Positions 1 through 8,979 of a stretch of 46,246 bases of DNA are shown in pieces; positions within the stretch are counted from its first letter, which is position 1; the number at the start of each line of letters is the position of its first letter. The stretch is taken from positions 1 through 46,246 of the forward strand of contig CALMML010000390.1 in assembly GCA_937868485.1 (NCBI GenBank). Reading direction: 5' to 3'. Source of the stretch: an uncultured Myxococcales bacterium (GTDB lineage: Bacteria > Myxococcota_A > Polyangia > Palsa-1104 > JAEUJZ01). A program made the translations under genes and the position numbers. The notes under the pieces were generated by a model. That model saw nothing but the letters and a program-made list of their open reading frames with translations. It was not told the DNA's origin and ran no database searches.

Positions 1-133
1 GGTCTCGACCCTTCCCCATCGGCTCGCTGACCCGTTCGGCGATGGTCTCGACCCTGTTTGACCGCTTCCCACCGACATCCCACAAGCGCGGCCAGCTGCA
101 CTGGGTGCGACGGAAGCACAGCGAACCAGCGTT
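1..133. other. Unresolved leading stretch, probable contig edge
   Basis: No gene can be recognised here. A 12-bp direct repeat, GGTCTCGACCCT, lies at 1-12 and 44-55. The kinase frame that becomes recognisable near 134 is closed by a TGA at 59-61, and the residues between that stop and 134 do not resemble a kinase catalytic loop. Another plus-strand frame stays open across the stretch but recalls no family. The simplest reading is a contig edge with a wrong join or base errors, not true upstream sequence. Confidence 0.45.
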
Positions 134-1150
134 CAACCAGACAACGTCCTCATCGGTGAAGATGGGCGAGCGCGGGTGACTGACTTTGGCATTGCGCGGG
201 CGTATGACGAAAGCGCGCGGGAGATCTCGGGACCCATCCCAGCCATCGCGCTGGTGGGCGAGCGCTTGACACAGTTTGGCGCCATCTTGGGAACCCCTGG
301 CTATATGTCTCCCGAGCAGCTACGCGGCGAGTCCGCCGATGCACGCAGCGATCAGTTCAGCTTCTGTGCCGCGCTGTTTGAAGCCATCTACGGCTACCAG
401 CCGTTTGAAGGCAGCACCGTCGATGGCTACGGACGTAACGTGCTGGAAGGAAAGCTCCGGCTGCGGGCCCGAACCAGCTTTGGCTTTGAGGTTCCGCTCG
501 AGATCAAGCATGCGCTGCTGCGTGGTCTTTCGATCAATCCCGCCGATCGCTATCCGTCGATGCAAGAGCTGACCGCCGAGCTGACCAAGGGACTTCTGGC
601 CGACGCGGACTCGGAAAGCAGTCGCCGGTCCAAGCAGCGCTTTCTGGCGGCACTCTCGGTCAGCTTCTTGGTGATCTGCCTGGGTGTGCTGCTGCTGCTA
701 AGCAGTGCCGCCAAGACCGATCTGCGTCCGGCGCTCCTCAGCGCATGTGCACTGATGGTTGCGACAGCGAGCGTGACCTATGTGCTGCGCAAGCAGATCT
801 ATCTTCAGCCCGGCTATCGGCGGCTCAGCTACTTCCTGCTGTCGGCGATTGGCTATCTGGTGGTCGGGCGAGCCATTGGCGTCTTGCTCGCTGTGCCGGC
901 GGACCAGTTCCTGATTCAAGAAATGGTGGGGCTGGCAGCGCTGTTTGCCAGCGAGCTACCGAAAGTAGGTCGCCGCTACCTGTGGCTGGTGCTGCTGTGT
1001 CTGGGCTCGGTGGCGCTACAGATCCTGTGGCCAAGCGGACGACGGCTGCACCTCAACATCACCTATGGTGTGATGCTGTTTCTGTCGGTGTATCTGAACT
1101 TTTCCAAAGGGAAAGTCGATCACCGGCACAGTCCATCCATCATCGACTGA
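134..1150 (+). pseudogene. Ser/Thr protein kinase, C-terminal part with six-helix membrane tail
   Basis: This is the C-lobe of a Hanks-type Ser/Thr kinase. It runs from the catalytic-loop remnant QPDNVLIGEDG through DFGIAR and the activation segment GTPGYMSPEQL to the end of the kinase fold, near residue 150. The N-lobe (glycine loop, catalytic Lys) is absent, and the expected HRD-x-KPDN reads VQPDN, as if a base were lost just upstream. A GTG at 176 (VTDFG) is only the first start codon in the open frame and cannot be the real start. After the kinase come about six hydrophobic segments up to the C-terminus (residues about 155-315 of the remnant), so the protein would be anchored by a multi-pass domain instead of the usual single helix. 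The fragment ends 15 bp before the convergent response regulator. It is either a gene cut by the window edge or a broken gene. Confidence 0.75.
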
Positions 1151-1165
1151 TGCGCCGCACGCTGG

Positions 1166-1924
1166 CTACGGCACCAGCTTATAGCCGAAGCCATACACCG
1201 TCAGGATGTGGCGGGGATGATGCTGGTTTTCTTCCAGCTTCTTGCGCAGCTTGACGACGAAGTTATCGACCGTGCGGTTCGTGGGATAGGCTTCGATGCC
1301 CCAGATCTTGTCGAGGATCTCATCGCGCGACACCGGCTGACCTTCGCGCTCATGCAGCAGCTTGAGCAGCTCGACCTCATAAAACGTGAGCATGTAGCTC
1401 TTGCGCGCCCGCAAAAGGGTGTGGGTTCGCAGGTTGATCTCGCAGCCGCCGATCTTGATGACTTCGGGCTCTTTGCTGACCTGCGCGCGGGTCAGGCGTC
1501 GCAGGATCGCTTTGATCCGCGCAAGCAGCTCGCCCACGCTAAACGGCTTGGTGACGTAGTCATCGGCCCCCGCTTCGAGCCCTCGGATCTTGTCTAGCTC
1601 TTGGCCGCGCGCGGTCAGGATGATGATCGGAACGACCTGGTTTTCGGCGCGAATCTCTTCGCACACCTGGAAGCCGTTGATGTCGGGCAGCATCAGGTCG
1701 AGGATCACCAGATCGGCGCCACGCTCTTTCATTTCCTTGACGCCCGCGCGTCCGAGCATGTGGGTCACAACCTCGTAGCCCTCGAACTCGAGCACGTCGG
1801 TGAGTCCACGCACGATGTCGGGCTCATCTTCAACCAGCAGAATCCGCGCGCGCTTGCCGTGTTCGCCTGAGCCAGTGCCAGACGGACTTGCGCCGCTTGC
1901 TGAGCCTGATGAAGGAAGTGCCAT
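1166..1924 (-). CDS. OmpR/PhoB-family response regulator
   Basis: A 252-residue two-domain regulator. The receiver (about residues 26-140) has the acidic pair in LLVEDE, phospho-acceptor Asp76 in ILDLMLPD, Thr104 in ILTARG and Lys127 in TKPF. The output domain (about 155-252) is a winged helix of the OmpR type, ending in the recognition-helix region [15 protein letters not shown] and the wing [12 protein letters not shown]. The first 25 residues are a Ser/Gly-rich tail. The ATG lies 3 bp after the stop of the upstream sensor kinase, so translational coupling is likely: AGGAG touches the ATG and is too close to act alone. The pair forms one minus-strand operon. Its target genes cannot be told from the sequence. 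Confidence 0.93.
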   Translation of the reverse strand: MALPSSGSASGASPSGTGSGEHGKRARILLVEDEPDIVRGLTDVLEFEGYEVVTHMLGRAGVKEMKERGADLVILDLMLPDINGFQVCEEIRAENQVVPIIILTARGQELDKIRGLEAGADDYVTKPFSVGELLARIKAILRRLTRAQVSKEPEVIKIGGCEINLRTHTLLRARKSYMLTFYEVELLKLLHEREGQPVSRDEILDKIWGIEAYPTNRTVDNFVVKLRKKLEENQHHPRHILTVYGFGYKLVP

Positions 1925-1927
1925 CTC

Positions 1928-3535
1928 CTATTCGACTTCTTTCCCGGCAGCGTCCTCGCCGCCTTCGACGTCTTCTTTGATCACGGTAAGCGGCAGCGTC
2001 AGCGTAAACGTCGAGCCCTTGCCGCTCTGGCTATCGACCGAGATGTAGCCGCCATGCGCTTCGGCAATGTGCTTGACCAGCGCCAGCCCGATGCCCGAGC
2101 CGCGAATGTTGGTGTTGCGCACTGCGCGGGTTCGATAAAAGCGCTCAAAGACCTTGCGCTGCTCCTCTTCTGCGATGCCAAGTCCCTGGTCGGTGACGCT
2201 CAGCAGGATCTCTTTTCCGCGTGGGGACACCCGCAGCTTGACCGAGATCGGCCCGCTGCCACCGTATTTGACCGCATTATCTACCAAGTTCAGCAGCAGC
2301 AGCGTCATCGCATTTTCGTCCAGCAAGGTACGCGGAATCGGTGCTGCGATGTCCACCTCTAGCTGACGACCTTCGCGCTCTAAGCGATAGCGAAAGAAGT
2401 CGAGCGCCCGCTCCACCACTTCCCCCAGATCGCCGGGCTTCATCTCGTACGCTGCTTTGCCGCGCTCCATCCGTGAAAAGTCGAGCACATTGTCGATAAG
2501 CCGCGACAAGCGCTCAGACTCACGGGTGATGATTCCTGCGTACTCACGCCCTTTTTCTGGCGTCTTCACTTTGCCGAGCATGAGAAGCTCCGCAAACATC
2601 CGAATCAGCGACAGTGGCGTCTTCAGCTCATGGCTGACGTTGGAGATAAACTCAGACTTGAGCGCAGAGACTCGCTGCTCAGATGAGATGGAGTACACCA
2701 AAAAGGCTGTACCAATCAGAATCAGCCCGAGCATCAGACCAATCAATATCGTATCAGCCAGCACCTGCTTCTGACCACCTGCCCGTAGTCGCACATTGTC
2801 GAGCGGTGCCATCTGAAGTCGCCACTGATACACAGTTGACTCAAAGCGCTTGTCATATAGGTATTTGCCTGCGCCGGTGATCGGTTGACCGAAGATCACC
2901 TCTCCGCGACTGCCGATGACCGATACCAAGAAGCGTCCGGCGATCGGCTGGAACATCTCTGGAAAACAGGTGCCGACCAGATAGTCCAGGTTGACCTTCA
3001 AGATGATGTAATAGACGCGATTGCGCGCGGCATCGTAGCGCTTGATGTAGCTCAGCAGGTAATCGACACCATCGACGTTGGTATGCAGGTGACGATGGAA
3101 GTCGGCTCGCTGCTCTTCGAGCGGCAGCGAAGGCCGAATCCGTTCCATAAACAGTCGCAGGAAGGCTTCAGCCTCGGGCTTGTTGCGCCGTTTATTGACA
3201 TAACCACCCCGCACGAGCTGCTGGTTTTCATCGAGCACAATCGCCGCTTCGACCGCGTGGGATAGTCGAACAATCTCCGACCAGCGACGTGAGAAGTCTT
3301 GCAGGTGTTCGAGGTCGACCAGGTTGAACAGCTCACGATCGGAGTCAATGACGAAGCTCTCGACGCGACTGCGGGTCTGATCACCGAGCGCGAACAAACC
3401 GGCAATCACCGATCCTTCGCTGTTTTGTGCCAGCTGTCGTGCGTTACGATACGAGTATCGAGCCAGCGCGAGCGCCGCGATGAGCACGATCGGAAAGCTC
3501 AGATAGAGCGGTGAAAAGCGGAGTCGGATTCTCAT
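1928..3535 (-). CDS. Membrane sensor histidine kinase
   Basis: Partner of the adjacent response regulator. From the ATG at 3535 it is 535 residues: a transmembrane helix at about 11-27, an extracytoplasmic domain of roughly 230 residues with no family I recognise, and a second helix at about 262-281. A HisKA domain follows with the phospho-accepting His302 in NVSHELKTPLSLIR. The HATPase domain has N-box NLVDNAVKYGG (about 416-425), G1 DQGLGI, F-box VFERFYR and G2 GSGIGLALVKHIAEAHGG. The open frame continues upstream to a TTG at 3682, but the added residues are basic and unlike a signal anchor. The ATG at 3535, just before the first helix, is therefore preferred although no strong ribosome binding site is visible. 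The stimulus is unknown. Confidence 0.9.
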   Translation of the reverse strand: MRIRLRFSPLYLSFPIVLIAALALARYSYRNARQLAQNSEGSVIAGLFALGDQTRSRVESFVIDSDRELFNLVDLEHLQDFSRRWSEIVRLSHAVEAAIVLDENQQLVRGGYVNKRRNKPEAEAFLRLFMERIRPSLPLEEQRADFHRHLHTNVDGVDYLLSYIKRYDAARNRVYYIILKVNLDYLVGTCFPEMFQPIAGRFLVSVIGSRGEVIFGQPITGAGKYLYDKRFESTVYQWRLQMAPLDNVRLRAGGQKQVLADTILIGLMLGLILIGTAFLVYSISSEQRVSALKSEFISNVSHELKTPLSLIRMFAELLMLGKVKTPEKGREYAGIITRESERLSRLIDNVLDFSRMERGKAAYEMKPGDLGEVVERALDFFRYRLEREGRQLEVDIAAPIPRTLLDENAMTLLLLNLVDNAVKYGGSGPISVKLRVSPRGKEILLSVTDQGLGIAEEEQRKVFERFYRTRAVRNTNIRGSGIGLALVKHIAEAHGGYISVDSQSGKGSTFTLTLPLTVIKEDVEGGEDAAGKEVE

Positions 3536-3594
3536 TGGTCGAAAGCGCGCCAATCCTATCACGCTCACCAAGATGAGCGAGGGAAAGGTCTGTC

Positions 3595-3624
3595 TTGACA
3601 AGGCGCACGCTGTGGTTTTTGAAT
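3595..3624 (+). promoter_or_regulatory. Candidate sigma-70-type promoter for the gene at 3736
   Basis: A perfect TTGACA at 3595-3600 and TTGAAT at 3619-3624 are separated by 18 bp, in the divergent region between the sensor kinase and the winged-helix gene. The -10 matches 4 of 6 positions. A weaker alternative is TTGCAC (3665-3670) with TATCAA (3687-3692). Confidence 0.3.
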
Positions 3625-3735
3625 GCGCGCGAACGGTTTCTTGGTTCACAAAAGAACAAGACCGTTGCACATTAATTATCAAGTCCTATCAACAGACTTG
3701 AAGCACGCAACGAACAACCTCTCAGGAGACAAACA

Positions 3736-4281
3736 ATGGCTGGAAAAAAGACCGCTGGCGCTGGAACCGGTTTGGACATTGCGGCCCTGTTTGAGCAAGA
3801 GCTTCAGGCGCGCAACGAAGATCTGCGTCGCCAAGCTGCGCTCACGATGTTCTTCAAGCTTCATCCAACCAATAAAGTGTCGGTTGAGCAGTTCATCAAT
3901 GAACTCAAGCAGCACAAGGATGTGTGGGCTGCTGTGTCAGAGATGGGAATCCTTGATTTCGCTGAAAACCTGATCGGCGGAGCCAAGGTCAAGGCGGCGG
4001 CCAAGCCAGACGGCGAGTCCAAGCGCACGCGCCTGTCGGAAGGTCAGAAGAACTCGCTCAAAGGGATCATCGTAAGCGTCCTGTCGAGCGCAAACGGCGG
4101 TCTGAGCCGCACCGAGATCGCCGACAACATCTCGAACGATCTGCTCAACACCGTGGGCGTGGATCGCGCTGAGCTGGCCAACAAGCTGCGTCAGCCGCTC
4201 GGTGAGCTGGTGGCGGATCACAAGATCCACACCGTCGGCGAAAAGCGCCTGATGAAGTACCACCACGGCAAGAAGAAGTAG
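3736..4281 (+). CDS. Hypothetical protein with C-terminal winged-helix-like module
   Basis: A 181-residue soluble protein I cannot assign to a named family. Residues 1-95 look helical and charged. A Lys-rich linker (about 83-105) leads to a C-terminal module of about 75 residues, from GQKNSLKGIIVSVL through GLSRTEIADNI to KIHTVGEKRLMKYHHGKKK. Its pattern (helix, helix-turn-helix-like GLSRTEIA, then a beta wing and basic tail) suggests nucleic-acid binding. The ATG is preceded by a good ribosome binding site, CAGGAGACAAACA. The gene lies 179 bp upstream of rplT on the same strand and may be read with it. Function is unknown; a DNA- or RNA-binding role is inference from the fold-like pattern and the basic C-terminus. 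Confidence 0.75.
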   Translation: MAGKKTAGAGTGLDIAALFEQELQARNEDLRRQAALTMFFKLHPTNKVSVEQFINELKQHKDVWAAVSEMGILDFAENLIGGAKVKAAAKPDGESKRTRLSEGQKNSLKGIIVSVLSSANGGLSRTEIADNISNDLLNTVGVDRAELANKLRQPLGELVADHKIHTVGEKRLMKYHHGKKK

Positions 4282-4405
4282 GCGGTAGCCGTCCTTTTCC
4301 CAGCAGTTATCGACCTTTACAAGGTCCGCTGCGGCGTGATAGGTAGATGCCTCTCTATCGGTCGGCGAGATCGCTGGCCATCTAACACCAGGCTCAGGGT
4401 TCCAA

Positions 4406-4425
4406 GCTGCCTCTACGCAGGCAGC
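4406..4425 (+). promoter_or_regulatory. Hairpin in the rplT leader
   Basis: A perfect 7-bp stem (GCTGCCT at 4406-4412 with AGGCAGC at 4419-4425) encloses a 6-nt loop, 36 bp upstream of the rplT start. No U-tract follows, so it is not a simple terminator. Because L20 controls its own synthesis by binding leader RNA in other bacteria, this could be part of such an element. That link is inference. Confidence 0.3.
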
Positions 4426-4460
4426 CCCGATGCCGGTTCACCAGAGGAAACGAACGAGTC

Positions 4461-4820
4461 ATGGCAAGAGCAAAACGAGGTTTTAAGGCACGTCGCCGTC
4501 GCAATCGCATCCGGGAGTTCGCCAAGGGCTACCGTGGAGGCCGTGCGACGCTGTGGAAAGCGATGGTCGAGACGGTTCGTCATGCGTGGCGATTTGCCAC
4601 CTGGCACCGTCGTGAGCGCAAGCGCGACTTCCGCCGTCTGTGGATCGTCCGCATCAACGCGGCAGCTCGTGAGATTGGAACCACCTACTCGCAGCTCATC
4701 CACGCCCTGACCCAGGCCAACATCCGCATCGATCGCAAGATCCTGGCGGACCTGGCGATCAGCGATCCGGCTGGATTTAAGTCGATTGCGGTGCAAGCGG
4801 GCATCAAGACTCAGGCATAA
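4461..4820 (+). CDS. rplT: 50S ribosomal protein L20
   Basis: A 119-residue protein of full family length. The very basic N-terminal arm (ARAKRGFKARRRRNRI) leads into the globular domain with the conserved stretch AWRFATWHRRERKRDFRRLW and INAAAREIG. L20 binds 23S rRNA early in assembly of the large subunit and represses its own mRNA in several bacteria. In most genomes the order is infC-rpmI-rplT; here no infC or rpmI lies upstream, where a winged-helix hypothetical gene is found instead, while pheST follows as often seen. AGAGGAAA lies upstream of the ATG at a rather long spacing. Confidence 0.97.
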   Translation: MARAKRGFKARRRRNRIREFAKGYRGGRATLWKAMVETVRHAWRFATWHRRERKRDFRRLWIVRINAAAREIGTTYSQLIHALTQANIRIDRKILADLAISDPAGFKSIAVQAGIKTQA

Positions 4821-4856
4821 ACGGCTGAGGTCTGGATAGTCTGTACGCGCTTTGAG

Positions 4857-4874
4857 TGCCCGCTTCGGCGGGCA
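4857..4874 (+). terminator. Terminator or attenuator hairpin between rplT and pheS
   Basis: A perfect 7-bp GC-rich stem (TGCCCGC and GCGGGCA) closes on a TTCG tetraloop and is followed by the T-rich run TTGTCATTTCT. It ends 28 bp before the pheS ATG. It could stop rplT transcripts or act as an attenuator for pheST. I see no leader peptide with Phe codons in front of it. Confidence 0.6.
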
Positions 4875-4902
4875 TTGTCATTTCTGGGGGAAGGAATCGG
4901 CG

Positions 4903-5967
4903 ATGAACCAAAGTGACAGCCACGCGGGTGAGCTGGCCCGCCTCTTCGATGAGTCCCTGTCCCGCTATCAAGCAGCGCTGGCAGAAGCCAAAGACGAACC
5001 GGCGCTGCGCGTTGTCCATGCTCGCTTTGCAGGCAAAGAAGGTGAGATTCGCAAGCGACTCGCCGACGCGCTCAAAGCCGCACCTGGACCGGACAAGCGA
5101 GCCGTCGGTCAAGCCGGCAACACCGTGCTGCAAAAGGCCGAGGAGCTGTTCGCAAGCCGCCTGCGCGAGCTACACGAGCTGAAGCGACAAGCGGAGCTTG
5201 CGAGGAAGCTCGATGTGACGCTGCCGGGAAGGCCGCACAAGCTGGGTGGACTGCATCTTCTGACGCAGGTTCGACTGGAACTGGAAGGCATCTTCGCAGA
5301 GCTGGGCTTCCAAGTTGCCACCGGACCGCAGGTCGAGACGGACTTCCACAACTTCGAAGCGCTGGCGATGCCCAAGGATCACCCGGCGCGTGACATGCAG
5401 GACACGTTCTATCTGCGTGGAGCGCCCGGTGAGGACCCGCTGGTGCTGCGCACGCACACGTCGCCGGTTCAGATTCGCACGATGCTCGCGCAGAAGCCGC
5501 CGGTGCGGATCATCTCGCCGGGCAAGGTCTATCGCAAAGACGACGATCCGACGCACTCGCCGATGTTTCAGCAGATTGAAGGGCTGTGCGTCGATGAAGG
5601 CATCACGATGGCGGACCTCAAAGGCACGCTGCTGTACTTCGTGAAGCGCTTCTTTGGAGCCGACGTTGGGCTGCGACTGCGTCCGTCGTTCTTTCCCTTC
5701 ACCGAGCCGAGCGCCGAAGTCGACATCGAGTGCATCTTCTGCAAAGGCTCGGGCTGTCGAACCTGCAAAGGCTCGGGCTACATCGAGATCCTCGGCTGCG
5801 GCATGGTCGATCCCGAGGTCTTCCGTCACGTCGGTTATGACAGCGAGAAGTATTCGGGCTTCGCGTTTGGCACCGGCATTGAGCGCATGGCGATGCTGCG
5901 CTACGGCATCAGCGATCTGCGCCTGTTCTTCGCGGGAGACGCCCGCTTCACCGAGCAGTTTCGCTAG
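4903..5967 (+). CDS. pheS: Phenylalanine-tRNA ligase alpha subunit
   Basis: Catalytic subunit of the alpha2-beta2 PheRS, which charges tRNA-Phe. It is 354 residues from the ATG at 4903, chosen because AAGGA stands 7 bp upstream; an earlier GTG at 4852 lies in the hairpin region. The N-terminal coiled coil (about 1-95) is followed by the class II aminoacyl-tRNA synthetase core: motif 2 around [20 protein letters not shown] and motif 3 in [19 protein letters not shown] four-cysteine insertion, [17 protein letters not shown], looks like a small metal-binding knuckle as seen in some bacterial PheS. pheT follows after 15 bp in the same operon. Confidence 0.97.
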   Translation: MNQSDSHAGELARLFDESLSRYQAALAEAKDEPALRVVHARFAGKEGEIRKRLADALKAAPGPDKRAVGQAGNTVLQKAEELFASRLRELHELKRQAELARKLDVTLPGRPHKLGGLHLLTQVRLELEGIFAELGFQVATGPQVETDFHNFEALAMPKDHPARDMQDTFYLRGAPGEDPLVLRTHTSPVQIRTMLAQKPPVRIISPGKVYRKDDDPTHSPMFQQIEGLCVDEGITMADLKGTLLYFVKRFFGADVGLRLRPSFFPFTEPSAEVDIECIFCKGSGCRTCKGSGYIEILGCGMVDPEVFRHVGYDSEKYSGFAFGTGIERMAMLRYGISDLRLFFAGDARFTEQFR

Positions 5968-5982
5968 CCGGAGGAGTTTGCA

Positions 5983-8478
5983 ATGAAGGTTTCTTGGAAC
6001 TGGCTCTGTGAGCTTCTCGATATCCCGAGCGGACTGACGCCGCAGACCGTGGCTGCGCGACTGAGCGTCTCGGGTGTTGCCGTCGATGCGATTCATCCGA
6101 TTGGCAAAGGTCTTCACGGTGCGATCGTCGCGGAAGTCCGGGCGAAGCGTCCGCATCCCAAGGCCGATAAGCTGACGCTCGTTGATGTCTTTGACGGAAA
6201 CGAAGTCACGCAGGTGGTCTGTGGTGCGCCGAATGTGCCAAGTCCGACGGAGCCGGGCACGTCTCCGCGCGTCGTGTGGGCCAAGCCTGGTGCGCAGCTT
6301 CCATCGGGGATGACGCTGAGCGCACGCGAAGTCCGAGGCATCTTGTCGCCGGGAATGCTGTGCGCCGAAGACGAGCTGGGTCTTTCCGAAGACCACGCGG
6401 GCATCCTGATCCTGCAGCCGAGCGACGGCATCGCCATCGGAGCCGACTTTGCACAGGCCGCCGGACTGCCCGACTGGGTGCTGGAGCTGGACATCACGCC
6501 GAATCGTCCCGATCTGCTGGGTCACATCGGGGTCGCACGCGAGATTGCCGCGCTGTTCCGTCACGAAGGCGTGACGTGGAAGGCTTCGTCGATCGATGTC
6601 TCGGCGCTCAAAGGGTCGGGTCCGCAGACAACGCCCGCAAGCATTTCCATCGAAGATGCGTCGGGCTGTCCGCGCTACTTTGCGCATCGACTGAGCGGCG
6701 TCACCGTCGGTCCAAGCCCGCTGTTTTATCGCCTGCGGCTTCAGCGTCTGGGCGTGCGTGCGCTGTCGAATGTCGTCGATGCCACCAACCTCGCGCTGCT
6801 GCTTCACGGGCATCCGCTGCATGCGTTCGACTTCGGAAAGCTCGGCGGTCAGAAGATCGTCGTGCGTCGCGCCAACGCGGGCGAAAAGATGAAGACGCTC
6901 GATGGTCAAGACCGTGAGCTTGCGACGTCCGATCTGCTGATTGCCGATGCGGAACAAGCGGTTGCCATCGCGGGTGTGATGGGCGGACTGTCATCGGAAG
7001 TCAGTGAAGCGACGACGGAAGTGCTGCTGGAGTGTGCGTACTTTGCGCCCGCGAGCATCCGTCCGACGGCGCGTCGTCTGAAGCTTCACACCGAAGCCTC
7101 GCACCGCTTCGAGCGCGGCACCGATCCGAACGGACTGCCAGCGATCGCCGATTCATGTGCAGCGCTCATCGTGAAGCTTGCGGGTGGCTATCTGTCGTCT
7201 CAGCCGACCGATGTATATCCTCGCCCGATTGCGACGCAGAAGCTGACGCTGCGACCGGCGCGAACCTGCGCGATCTTGGGACTCGATATCTCGACGCAGG
7301 CCCAGAGCGAGTGTCTTGAGGCGCTGGGCCTAACGGTGCGGATCGACGGAAAGAACCTGCTCGTCGAGGTTCCCACGAATCGGCCCGATCTGACGCGGGA
7401 AATTGACCTCATCGAGGAGGTCGCGCGCATCTACGGGATTCACAACATTCCGGCGACGCTGCCGAAGCTGGCGATGACGGCCTCGCAGCCGCTTCATCAC
7501 GGAATGACGCGCTATCGCAATGCCGACCGTGCGCGTCAGCTCTGTGCGTCGCTGGGTCTTTTGGAAGTGATGCAGTTTTCGATGACCAGCCCCGAGCGCG
7601 TGCGCACCGGAGAAGGCCGAGCATCGACGACAGCGCCGCTACCGATCGACAACCCGCTGCGTGAAGAGCTGTCGGTGCTGCGGACCAAGCTTCTGCCGGG
7701 TCTCGTCGGGCTGCTTTCACAAAACCTCTCGCACGGACTGTCTGACGTTCGGCTGTTTGAAGTCGGCGAGGTGTTTCAGCCTTCAGGACAGCAGCTTCCG
7801 ACGGAAAAGACGCATGTTGCAGCGGTGCTGTGTGGTCATCGCGACTACTTCCTAAAGCCGACGAGCAGCGACGCGCTCGACTTTTACGATGTCAAAGGCT
7901 TGGTCGAGCAGCTTGTGAGCGGGCTCGGTCTGTCACTTTCGTGGCAGAAGCCAGAGCAGGCGAGCGCATCGTCGGTGTTTGTGCGGGTTGCAACGAGCGA
8001 CGAGGCTCCGATGCTTCATCCAGGCGCAGCGGCAGCGGTTGTGTCAGCGTCGAGCGGTGCGGTCGTCGGGACGTTCGGAGAGCTGCATCCCGATCTGCGC
8101 GCGTCGTTGGATCTGCCAAGCGCCGCGTTTGCGTTCGAGCTGGAAGTGCCGGACCTGCCGATCGTGAAGCCCGCGTACGTTCCCGCTTCGCGCTTCCCTG
8201 CGGTGAGCCGCGATCTGTCGTTCTTCATTCAGAGCGAGATCGAAGCGGCGTCGCTGCTCGGTACAATGCAAGCGTCGGCAGAGCCGCTGTTGCGAGGCGT
8301 CACGCTGCTGGAAGACTATCGCCAGGCGGGACACGTCGAGGCCGGGAAGAAAGCGCTGCTGTTTAGCCTGACGTATCGCTCGGATGAACGAACGCTGACC
8401 GACGAAGAGGTTCAAAAAGCGCATCAGCGCGTCGTCGATCACTTGGGCAAAGCGTTCCCGATTCAGCTCCGTCAGTAA
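5983..8478 (+). CDS. pheT: Phenylalanine-tRNA ligase beta subunit
   Basis: 831 residues, the full bacterial length. Order of domains: an N-terminal OB-fold tRNA-binding module (about 40-150, with GAIVAEVRAKRPHPKADKL and VCGAPN), then the B3/B4 editing region, the B5 domain, the inactive catalytic-like core, and at the C-terminus the ferredoxin-fold anticodon-binding (FDX-ACB) domain with RFPAVSRDLSFF and LLEDYR. It partners PheS and proofreads mischarged tRNA-Phe. The ribosome binding site CCGGAGGAG precedes the ATG. No frameshift is visible. Confidence 0.97.
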   Translation: MKVSWNWLCELLDIPSGLTPQTVAARLSVSGVAVDAIHPIGKGLHGAIVAEVRAKRPHPKADKLTLVDVFDGNEVTQVVCGAPNVPSPTEPGTSPRVVWAKPGAQLPSGMTLSAREVRGILSPGMLCAEDELGLSEDHAGILILQPSDGIAIGADFAQAAGLPDWVLELDITPNRPDLLGHIGVAREIAALFRHEGVTWKASSIDVSALKGSGPQTTPASISIEDASGCPRYFAHRLSGVTVGPSPLFYRLRLQRLGVRALSNVVDATNLALLLHGHPLHAFDFGKLGGQKIVVRRANAGEKMKTLDGQDRELATSDLLIADAEQAVAIAGVMGGLSSEVSEATTEVLLECAYFAPASIRPTARRLKLHTEASHRFERGTDPNGLPAIADSCAALIVKLAGGYLSSQPTDVYPRPIATQKLTLRPARTCAILGLDISTQAQSECLEALGLTVRIDGKNLLVEVPTNRPDLTREIDLIEEVARIYGIHNIPATLPKLAMTASQPLHHGMTRYRNADRARQLCASLGLLEVMQFSMTSPERVRTGEGRASTTAPLPIDNPLREELSVLRTKLLPGLVGLLSQNLSHGLSDVRLFEVGEVFQPSGQQLPTEKTHVAAVLCGHRDYFLKPTSSDALDFYDVKGLVEQLVSGLGLSLSWQKPEQASASSVFVRVATSDEAPMLHPGAAAAVVSASSGAVVGTFGELHPDLRASLDLPSAAFAFELEVPDLPIVKPAYVPASRFPAVSRDLSFFIQSEIEAASLLGTMQASAEPLLRGVTLLEDYRQAGHVEAGKKALLFSLTYRSDERTLTDEEVQKAHQRVVDHLGKAFPIQLRQ

Positions 8479-8499
8479 GCCCGCCACGTCTCCCCCTCG

Positions 8500-8537
8500 C
8501 CGAGCCTACACTCGCTGCACTTCGCGACAAGGCTCGG
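8500..8537 (+). terminator. Hairpin after pheT
   Basis: An outer stem CCGAGCC (8500-8506) with GGCTCGG (8531-8537) encloses a smaller TCGC/GCGA stem. It lies 21 bp after the pheT stop. The following TGACATTTCC is only moderately T-rich, so termination strength is uncertain. Confidence 0.4.
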
Positions 8538-8586
8538 TGACATTTCCGCTGTACGAGCCTGCGCGCTGCGCTAGGTTGGCTGCCTG

Positions 8587-8931
8587 ATGAATCCGCGCGA
8601 AAAACAGGACGCTGAGTTTGACAAGATCGCCGAGGCGATGATTCGTCGCATCGAGCGCGCTGTCTCGACCTTCGATCCCGACGAGCTGGACGTCGAGCTG
8701 AGCGGTGATGTGCTCAATCTGACGCACGAATCGGGACAGAAAATCGTGATCAATCGGCATCGCGCCGCGCGACAGATCTGGATGGCTGCGCTGCGCAAGG
8801 CGTGGCACTTCGATCCCGACGCAAGCGGTCAGCGCTGGAAGACAGGTGACGCCGAGCTGGTGACGCAGCTTGAACAGGTTCTGTCGACGCTCTTTTCGCG
8901 TGCTGTCAAGCTTTCGCTGGGTGGAAGCTGA
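8587..8931 (+). CDS. cyaY: Frataxin-like iron-sulfur assembly protein CyaY
   Basis: A 114-residue protein of the frataxin/CyaY family. It matches along its length: an acidic first helix (EFDKIAEAMIRRIERAVSTF), the strands DVELSGDVLNLTHESGQKIVIN, and the signature RQIWMAALRKAWHFD. CyaY binds iron and the cysteine desulfurase IscS and tunes Fe-S cluster assembly in the cytoplasm. No isc genes are nearby. The gene stands between pheT and a TPR protein on the same strand, with 48 bp to the latter. Confidence 0.93.
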   Translation: MNPREKQDAEFDKIAEAMIRRIERAVSTFDPDELDVELSGDVLNLTHESGQKIVINRHRAARQIWMAALRKAWHFDPDASGQRWKTGDAELVTQLEQVLSTLFSRAVKLSLGGS

Positions 8932-8979
8932 CTCGCAAGTCGCGGGGCAACTCGGACTCTCTCGGGGTAACATAAGGCT

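Noticed and set aside
5170-6957. Long minus-strand open frame (595 codons) across pheS and pheT
   Set aside because: It is fully antisense to two well-conserved genes, Arg/Gln/Asp-rich as expected from the reverse of GC-rich codons, and has no recognisable motif.
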